Origin: Actinomycetes bacterium
GTDB lineage: Bacteria; Actinomycetota; Actinomycetes; Mycobacteriales; Micromonosporaceae
Length of the DNA: 26,923 nucleotides
Assembly (NCBI GenBank): GCA_023402505.1
Contig: JAEYGD010000278.1
Coordinates: 1-26,923, forward strand
Direction of reading: 5' to 3'
In this document: positions 21,678-26,923 of the stretch, piece after piece
Layout: each line of letters begins with the position of its first letter
Position numbering within the stretch: the first letter of the stretch is position 1
Notes under the pieces: model-generated
What the model saw: only the letters and a program-made list of their open reading frames with translations
Database searches by the model: none
What the model was told of the DNA's origin: nothing
Made by a program: the position numbers and the translations under genes

Positions 21678-21713
21678 CGGGTCCCCGCCCGGAGCGGACC
21701 GGACGGGGACCCG
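21678..21713 (-). terminator. Strong terminator hairpin of the PLA2-fusion gene
   Basis: A perfect 10 bp stem, CGGGTCCCCG (21678-21687) with CGGGGACCCG (21704-21713), closes a 16-base loop that itself holds CCGG/CCGG. It starts seven bases after the stop of the leftward PLA2-fusion gene. There is no T-run, as is common for actinomycete terminators. It separates that gene from the STAND gene, so the two are probably not co-transcribed. Confidence 0.75.
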
Positions 21714-21719
21714 TGGTGG

Positions 21720-24008
21720 TCAGTACTGGTGGCGGTACTTCATGCTCCTGCCGCCGGTCAGGCGGACCGCCGTGTAGTAGGTGTAGGCGAGCGTCCGGCA
21801 TCTGCCGCGTACCAGGAAGTTGTAGGCGGGACAGGTGTGGTCGCGCAGCAGGCTGTAGAAGACCGCGTCCACGGACGCCTTCTTGGACTTGTCCCACTCC
21901 CGCGTCTTGAGATAGATGATCCCGTAGCCGTAGTCGTGCGCGTCACAGGCGCTGCGGAAGTCGAAGCCGGAGGGCCGGTCGGGGGAGTACGTGCAGTGGT
22001 CGTGGGTGACCCCAACGACTGCCTTGCGGGTCGGCGTCCGCTTCCACGACGGCTGGATCTTGCGGCCGCCGTACTCCATCGGCACCGGCCCGGCCCAGCA
22101 GCCGTTCTGGCCGAGCAGGTACTGGTAGGCGTACCGGCAGTGCGAGGGCAGCGCGAGGGTGCCGGCGTCGCGGGTCGCTCCGGAGAGCTTCCCCGGCGCG
22201 GAGTACGTGAGGGTCCACGCCCCCTCCTCCGGGTTGTTCAGCCGGGTGATGTTGCCCCGGCTGTCGTAGGTGTAGGCGGACACCAGCACCGGCTCGCCGT
22301 CGACCTGACGGACGTCACGCACCTCCCGGAGCCGCTTGAGCTGGTCGTACGCGTAGCGCACCACGGTCACCGGGGTGCTGCTCCCGGCGGCGGTACGGTC
22401 GATCCGCGTGAGCTGCCCGGCCACGTCGCCGAGCTGCGCGCTGGTGGCGGTGGTGGTGGTCGCGTAGACGAAGGTCGCCGAGGCGCAGCCGGCGGCGTTC
22501 GGCACCGTGCAGTCGGTCGGCTCCTCGGCCGGTGCGCTGATCCGGTTGACCCGCCCCTGGGTGTCGTACCCGATCAGGACCGTGCCGGACGCGGCGTCGC
22601 CGATGCTGGTGACCAGCAGGTCCGTGCCGACCTGGCGCCAGACCTGGCTGAGACCGTCGGACGCCCCGCTCTGGGTGAAGCTGCCGTCCGCGTTCCGGAC
22701 CACCGTGGAGCCGTCCTCGGCGACGAACGTGCCGGGCCGCGCCGGATCGGCCTCGAAGCGGATCGACTGGGTGCCGATGGAGAGCTTCACCTCCACGTAG
22801 CCGTTCGCGCTGTGGTCCTTCAGCCGGTCGCCCAGCATGCCGCCGAGGGGCTCGAAACGCCAGTTGGGGCCGAGCACGCTCTCGTTGGGCTGCGTGACGT
22901 CGATCCGCTGCCCGGCGCTGTGGCTGCGTACGGTGAGCAGCCCGTCCTCGGTGACGTCCGTGCCGCGCGTGAGCCACGACCCGGTCTCGGGCTCGACAAC
23001 GCCCGGCCACTGATCGGCCGGTGCCGGGCCGGGATCGGCCGGGTCGTCCCCTTCTCCGGGCGTGGTCGGGATCTCCGAGGTGACCGTGAGGGTCGGCGGC
23101 GGGCCAAGTTCCTCGGTGTTCTCCGCGGACGTGAAGACCCGGTAGTTGACCGTCCTCGTCTCGTCGGGCGACTGGAGGACCAGGCCGTGGTTCTTCGCGG
23201 TTCCGGCGGCCCACTGGGCCACTATGCCGGTGACGTCCCAGGTCATCCGGCCGGTGCCGCAGCTGCCGAGCTGCGAGCCCTCCCGGCTCAGCACCGCGTC
23301 GGTGGTGCTGCTGGTCGGTTGCGGCGTCCAGGTCTGCGTGGCCGGGTTCCAGAAGTCGGTGACCCGCCGGACCTGGATGCCGGCGCCGACCGAGGCGCCG
23401 CACCCCGGTGCGTCCACGTTGGTCAGGGTCAGCTCCGCCTTCGTCGGCACCTGGAGTCCCCGGGTGTCGAACGCGAGGTAGACGCGGGCCTTCTCCCCGT
23501 CGGCCTCGGTGCCGGCCTTGAGGTACGGACCGCTGTCGTTGTTTCCGTCGAAGACGCTGTTGACGTCGGTGTCGCCGAGCAACGGCAGCGCCACCGCCGG
23601 GTCGCCGGTGGAACGGCCGGTCTCGACGCCGCCCCTCGTGGCCCGCTCCGACGGCCGGATCGGTGCCCAGAACCCGTCTGCCCCCCGTGCGCGGACGGGT
23701 CCGCTGGTGATCTCGGTGACCAACCTGCCGTCCGGGGTGGCCCTGGTGATCGAGGTCGCGGTGGTCGCGGTCGTGACGACCACCGGTCGGCCGGTGCGCC
23801 GGGCGTCGGCGGCCGCCGAGAGCACGGCCGCGGCCCGGACATCGGGTACGACGCCGGCCGGCGCGGCCGGTTCCGTGCCGTCGGGCGCGGTCGCTGCGGC
23901 ACCGGCGGGTGCGGTGACCGTCCACTGTGTCAGCAGGAGCGCCCCGAGGGCGATCAGCGCTCCGGTGGTCGTCCGTGACCGGTGCGGGGGTGTTGCTCTG
24001 TTCCTCAT
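21720..24008 (-). CDS. Secreted DNRLRE/YD-repeat protein with C-terminal phospholipase A2
   Basis: A 762-residue secreted chimera. ATG 24008 is chosen over ATG 24014 because GGAAGGA lies five bases before it. A Sec signal peptide (about 1-37) is followed by a DNRLRE (CBM96-like) domain (about 148-312) and a Pro/Asp linker (about 315-335). A Rhs-associated beta region comes next, with YD-type repeats such as YAYDQLKRL and YTYDSRGNITRL (about 550-590). The last 140 residues match secreted bacterial phospholipase A2: HCTYSPDRPSGFDFRSACDA then HDYGYG, catalytic His691-Asp692, SVDAVFY, and AYTYYTAVRLTG, the ending of Streptomyces PLA2. Six Cys (624, 637, 672, 688, 726, 737) could form three disulfides. 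The YD array is very short. PLA2 would release fatty acids from phospholipids outside the cell. No immunity gene is adjacent. Confidence 0.9.
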   Translation of the reverse strand: MRNRATPPHRSRTTTGALIALGALLLTQWTVTAPAGAAATAPDGTEPAAPAGVVPDVRAAAVLSAAADARRTGRPVVVTTATTATSITRATPDGRLVTEITSGPVRARGADGFWAPIRPSERATRGGVETGRSTGDPAVALPLLGDTDVNSVFDGNNDSGPYLKAGTEADGEKARVYLAFDTRGLQVPTKAELTLTNVDAPGCGASVGAGIQVRRVTDFWNPATQTWTPQPTSSTTDAVLSREGSQLGSCGTGRMTWDVTGIVAQWAAGTAKNHGLVLQSPDETRTVNYRVFTSAENTEELGPPPTLTVTSEIPTTPGEGDDPADPGPAPADQWPGVVEPETGSWLTRGTDVTEDGLLTVRSHSAGQRIDVTQPNESVLGPNWRFEPLGGMLGDRLKDHSANGYVEVKLSIGTQSIRFEADPARPGTFVAEDGSTVVRNADGSFTQSGASDGLSQVWRQVGTDLLVTSIGDAASGTVLIGYDTQGRVNRISAPAEEPTDCTVPNAAGCASATFVYATTTTATSAQLGDVAGQLTRIDRTAAGSSTPVTVVRYAYDQLKRLREVRDVRQVDGEPVLVSAYTYDSRGNITRLNNPEEGAWTLTYSAPGKLSGATRDAGTLALPSHCRYAYQYLLGQNGCWAGPVPMEYGGRKIQPSWKRTPTRKAVVGVTHDHCTYSPDRPSGFDFRSACDAHDYGYGIIYLKTREWDKSKKASVDAVFYSLLRDHTCPAYNFLVRGRCRTLAYTYYTAVRLTGGRSMKYRHQY

Positions 24009-24250
24009 GGCCATCCTTCCCGGGGGAACGGGGATCTGCGTGCGGCGACGCCGAGATCGAAACACGTCTAAGCCGCAGATCGGGCCGTTCGAGGGCTTCG
24101 GGCTTGTTCGGAACGGAACCGATCGCCGGGCCGCAACCGGGCAGGAGTGACCACGGTGGAGTGTGGTGCGGCTGTCGACGGCGTGGGCGTCCGGAACGGG
24201 AGCGCCGGCCGCTCAGGTAAACGGGGCAGCTCGACCGGACGCGGATGACC

Positions 24251-24256
24251 TAGCCT
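24251..24256 (+). promoter_or_regulatory. Candidate -10 element for the DUF1772 gene
   Basis: TAGCCT fits the actinomycete -10 pattern TANNNT and lies 30 bases before the ATG at 24286, giving a leader of about 24 bases. No convincing -35 hexamer is seen. The rest of the 277 bp divergent spacer (24009-24285) shows no further clear element. Confidence 0.3.
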
Positions 24257-24285
24257 GGGTCGCCGGGGAAATCGGAGGTGCCACC

Positions 24286-24771
24286 ATGTCCATCCGTCTC
24301 GCCGTGCTGGCGGGCGCGACGTTCACCAGCGGGCTGACGGCCGGGCTGTTCTTCGCGTACGCCTGCTCGGTCATGCCCGGTCTCGGCGCGACGGACGCGC
24401 GGACCCTGGTCGGGGCGATGCAGTCGATCAACCGGAAGATCCTCAACGGCTGGTTCCTGGTCGCGTTCCTCGGTGCCCCCGCGCTGACCGCGCTGACCGC
24501 GCTGGCCGTCGCGCTGCACCTCGACGACGGCCCGGTGCTCGCCTGGAGCGTCGCCGCGCTGGTGGCCCACCTGGTGCTGCTCGGGGTCACCATGCGCGTC
24601 AACGTCCCGCTCAACAACCAGCTCGACGCGGCCGGCCCGGTGGACCGGATCGGCGACCTCCCGGCGGTACGGGAGCGGTTCGAGGGGCCCTGGGTGCGCT
24701 GGAACCTGGTCCGCACGGTCGCCTCGGTCGCCGCCTTCGCCGCACTGGTCGGCGCCCTGCTCGCCGCCTGA
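24286..24771 (+). CDS. DUF1772 (anthrone oxygenase-like) membrane protein
   Basis: A 161-residue protein with four membrane helices: about 2-28, 48-75, 83-105 and 141-160. The family motif VNVPLNNQL (about 107-115) and the Trp-x-x-Trp pair GPWVRWN before the last helix fit DUF1772. The family includes fungal anthrone oxygenases, but most bacterial members are uncharacterised. ATG 24286 is chosen because GGAGGT lies six bases upstream; the frame is open further back without an SD. The next gene begins 58 bp downstream on the same strand, so they may share a transcript. Confidence 0.85.
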   Translation: MSIRLAVLAGATFTSGLTAGLFFAYACSVMPGLGATDARTLVGAMQSINRKILNGWFLVAFLGAPALTALTALAVALHLDDGPVLAWSVAALVAHLVLLGVTMRVNVPLNNQLDAAGPVDRIGDLPAVRERFEGPWVRWNLVRTVASVAAFAALVGALLAA

Positions 24772-24829
24772 GCCGGCGAGGTCAGCGCCGGGGCGGTTGG
24801 CCGGCGGAAGACCGGGTACGGGGTCGGAC

Positions 24830-25891
24830 ATGCGGATCGTGGTGGTGGGAGCGAGCGGCAACGCCGGCACCGCGCTGTTGCGCCGGCTGGGCCGGGAACG
24901 CGGAGTGGACCTGGTCGGGGTGGCCCGGCGGCTGCCCGGCCCGGAAGCCGGTGAACCGTACGACCAGGTGGAGTGGCACCCCTGCGACATCGGAGCGCCG
25001 GGGGCGGCCGACCGGCTCGCCGAGGTCTTCGCGGGCGCCGGGGCGGTGGTGCACCTGGCCTGGCAGATCCAGCCCAGCCACGACCAGCGGATGCTGCACC
25101 GCACCAACGTCGGCGGCAGCCGCGCGGTGATCGACGCGGTGGTCCGGGCGGGCGTACCGGCCCTGGTGTACGCGTCGTCGGTCGGCACGTACGCGCCCGG
25201 CCCCAAGGACCGTCCGGTCAGCGAGCGCTGGCCGGCGACCGGCGTGTCCGGCTCCTCGTACAGCCGGCACAAGGCGGAGGTCGAGGCGCTGCTGGACGAC
25301 GTGGAACGGGAGCGCCCCGAGTTGCGGGTGGTGCGGCTGCGACCCGGGCTGATCTTCCAGCGGGCGGCGGCCACCGAGATCGCCCGGTACTTCGTGGGCC
25401 CGTTCGTGCCGCTGCGCCTGCTGAAGTACGGCCGGCTGCCGCTGGTGCCGACGAACCGGCGGCTCCGGATGCAGGCGGTACACGCCGACGACGTTGCCGA
25501 CGCGTACGCCCGGGCGGTCCTGGGCGACGCCCGCGGCCCCTACAACGTCGCGGCCGACCCGGTGCTCACCCCGGAGCTGGTGGCCCGGCACTTCCGCGGC
25601 TGGACCGTGCCGGTGGCCGGACCCGTGCTGCGCGCCGCCGCGGCGGTGACCTGGTACGCCCGGCTGCAACCCGTCGACGCCGGCTGGGTGGAGCTGGCCC
25701 TGAACGCGCCGCTGATGTCCAGTGAGCGCGCCGAGACCGAGCTGGGCTGGACCCCGCGCCACGACGCCCTGAGCGCCCTGAAGGAACTCTTCACCGGCAT
25801 GGCCGAGCACGCCCACACGCTCACCCCGCCCATGGCCAGGTCGCTGAACGTCCCCCGCAACCCGGTCCCCGGGCACGGCAACCCCTACTGA
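24830..25891 (+). CDS. NAD-dependent epimerase/dehydratase, extended SDR
   Basis: A 353-residue Rossmann-fold oxidoreductase. The nucleotide motif GASGNAG is at 7-13, the acidic beta-3 turn (PCDIGA) is around 51-56, and the beta-5 serines are in YASSVGTYAP (114-123). The catalytic pair is Tyr144 and Lys148 in YSRHK. RLRPGLIF and a C-terminal substrate domain follow. This is the layout of sugar-nucleotide epimerases and their many relatives, and the substrate cannot be told. The ATG at 24830 is placed at the first strand of the fold; the SD is weak. The C-terminal 35 residues extend beyond the fold and are Pro-rich. It converges on the beta-helix gene. Confidence 0.88.
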   Translation: MRIVVVGASGNAGTALLRRLGRERGVDLVGVARRLPGPEAGEPYDQVEWHPCDIGAPGAADRLAEVFAGAGAVVHLAWQIQPSHDQRMLHRTNVGGSRAVIDAVVRAGVPALVYASSVGTYAPGPKDRPVSERWPATGVSGSSYSRHKAEVEALLDDVERERPELRVVRLRPGLIFQRAAATEIARYFVGPFVPLRLLKYGRLPLVPTNRRLRMQAVHADDVADAYARAVLGDARGPYNVAADPVLTPELVARHFRGWTVPVAGPVLRAAAAVTWYARLQPVDAGWVELALNAPLMSSERAETELGWTPRHDALSALKELFTGMAEHAHTLTPPMARSLNVPRNPVPGHGNPY

Positions 25892-25902
25892 CCAGCGGTC
25901 AG
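25888..25902. terminator. Hairpin containing both convergent stop codons
   Basis: CTGACC (25888-25893) and GGTCAG (25897-25902) form a perfect 6 bp stem around a 3-base loop. The left arm contains the stop of the rightward SDR gene (25889-25891) and the right arm the stop of the leftward beta-helix gene (25899-25901). It is short and lacks a T-run, so its strength as a terminator is uncertain. Confidence 0.4.
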
Positions 25903-26923
25903 GCCGGACGGGCGCCGACGACCGTCGGAGGGCGGGCGCCCAGGAAGAAGATGCCGGGAAAGCCGCGGGTCTCGAAGCCCCGGCTCGGGTTGCGGCGGAG
26001 CGTCGAGTTCTCGATCCGCAGGGTGCCGGTGCGGTTGTTGCTGACGAAGAAGATCGCACCCCCGCCCTCGTTGGCGTCGTTGCCCTCGATGACCGTGCCG
26101 GCGATCCGGACGGTGAACTCGTTGCCGTCGCAGTAGATCGCCCCACCGCTGCCGCCGCCCGCCGTGCCGGCCCGGGCCGGGTTGGCGCCCCGACCGATCG
26201 CCTCGTTGTCGCGCAGCACACTGTTGAGCACCACCCACGAGACGCCGATGCTGCTCAACGCCCCGCCGTTCGCGCAGGAGCCGCCGGTGAAGGTGCTGTT
26301 CACCACGTACACCGGCTGGTTCTCGTACTGGCTCAGCACCCGTACGGCCGCGCCGCCCAGGTCCGGCCCGGCGCGGTCACACCGGTTGCGTACGAACCGC
26401 GAGTTGACGATCTTGAACCGGCCGCCGCGTACGAAGACGGCACCGCCACCACCGCCCTCGGCCCCGTCCCCGGTGGAGTTGCCGTCGGCGAAGGTCAGGT
26501 TCTGCACGGTGAGCCGCGGATGGTCCTGGTTCTGGCAGTGCGACGTGGTCCAGCCCTGGGCCTCGTCGCAGGTGTTCATGTAGAGGATCCGGCGCTTCCC
26601 CTGGCCGCTCAGCGTGACCTTGCCGCCGCCGTCCAGGACCACCGTCGGCCCGTTGGCGTTGCGGACCTTGGCCGTGGCGGCCATCCGGATGGTCACCGGG
26701 TCCGGCCCGCAGTCGAAGGTGATGATCCCGCCGGCCGCGACCGCCTTCACGACCGCGGCGGACGTGCAGCTCGCCGGAGAGCCGGTGCCGATCGTGCGGG
26801 TGGGCCTCGACGTGTCCACCGCCCGCGCCTCGGCCGGCACGGCGGCGCGGCCGTCCGGGTTCCCGGCCGGCGCCGGACGCGCCGAGGGGCGCGGGGCGGG
26901 CGACCGGCCGCCCAGTCCGGTCC
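25899..26923 (-). CDS. Secreted right-handed parallel beta-helix protein, 5' end missing
   Basis: The frame stays open to the right edge, so the start and the probable signal peptide lie outside the window. At least 340 residues are visible. A Pro/Ala/Arg-rich N-terminal part comes first, then a capping region with Cys residues (PASCTSAA, FDCGPDP, YMNTCDE, TSHCQNQD). Repeated parallel beta-helix coils follow (LTVQNLTFADGNS, FKIVNSRFVRN, VYVVNSTFTGG, WVVLNSVLRDNEA, VRIAGTVIEGNDANEG, LRIENSTLRRN), each separated by about 25-40 residues and by GGGGAVFV/GGGSGGAIY/GGGAIFF turns. This is the pectate-lyase/Pmp-like fold seen in polysaccharide-degrading and adhesive proteins. No catalytic set can be assigned. 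The internal GTG at 26840 is probably not the start. Confidence 0.8.
   Translation of the reverse strand, partial: TGLGGRSPAPRPSARPAPAGNPDGRAAVPAEARAVDTSRPTRTIGTGSPASCTSAAVVKAVAAGGIITFDCGPDPVTIRMAATAKVRNANGPTVVLDGGGKVTLSGQGKRRILYMNTCDEAQGWTTSHCQNQDHPRLTVQNLTFADGNSTGDGAEGGGGGAVFVRGGRFKIVNSRFVRNRCDRAGPDLGGAAVRVLSQYENQPVYVVNSTFTGGSCANGGALSSIGVSWVVLNSVLRDNEAIGRGANPARAGTAGGGSGGAIYCDGNEFTVRIAGTVIEGNDANEGGGAIFFVSNNRTGTLRIENSTLRRNPSRGFETRGFPGIFFLGARPPTVVGARPA

Noticed and set aside
21729..23978. 749-codon plus-strand frame opposite the PLA2-fusion gene
   Set aside because: It is a shadow frame; the minus strand has the signal peptide, SD and domain matches.

Overview
This window has very high G+C, strong G/C third-codon bias, many GTG starts and short SD-type leaders. 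It looks like chromosomal DNA of a filamentous actinomycete. The Tad layout, the intergenic TTCATGATCAAC-type inverted repeat and overall gene style suggest a Micromonospora-like member of the Micromonosporaceae. That assignment is inference, because no rRNA or strict marker gene is present.

Region 1 (1-5943) is a Tad/Flp-type pilus or secretion locus. Six leftward genes are packed with 4-11 bp overlaps or a 3 bp gap: lipoprotein, Gly-rich secreted protein, SAF/CpaB-like protein, TadZ-like ATPase, TadA/CpaF ATPase, and the start of a TadB-like membrane protein that runs off the left edge. A prepilin peptidase is divergent from them. The 582 bp spacer between the two directions holds a nested inverted repeat, a BldD-box-like palindrome and a very strong GC hairpin. 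No Flp pilin gene is visible.

Region 2 (5944-9660) holds a GH65 glycoside phosphorylase/hydrolase and two small leftward genes for Cys-rich, probably zinc-binding proteins. Two inverted-repeat intergenic elements flank the GH65 gene. Region 3 (9663-15154) is a rightward set: an AraC regulator, an HSL-type esterase, and two fused permease-ATPase ABC half-transporters of the IrtAB/YbtPQ style. The last three genes are joined by ATGA overlaps. This reads as a siderophore-iron uptake locus, although no siderophore synthetase is present.

Region 4 (15155-18790) is less strongly codon-biased and looks like a decayed island. It carries a possible 17-codon ORF, a GH43/GH32-like beta-propeller gene, a lipoprotein, a 45 bp relic of the 3' half of a tRNA-Pro(GGG), a DinB-like gene, a frameshifted tyrosine-recombinase remnant, and an intact tRNA-Lys(TTT).

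Region 5 (18958-26923) contains a large HTH-STAND ATPase with TPRs and a secreted DNRLRE/YD-repeat protein ending in a bacterial phospholipase A2 domain. It continues with a DUF1772 membrane protein, an extended SDR, and a 5'-truncated secreted beta-helix protein. The most striking items are the PLA2 chimera, the tRNA-Pro relic next to the integrase remnant, and the structured, possibly BldD-controlled spacer of the Tad locus.
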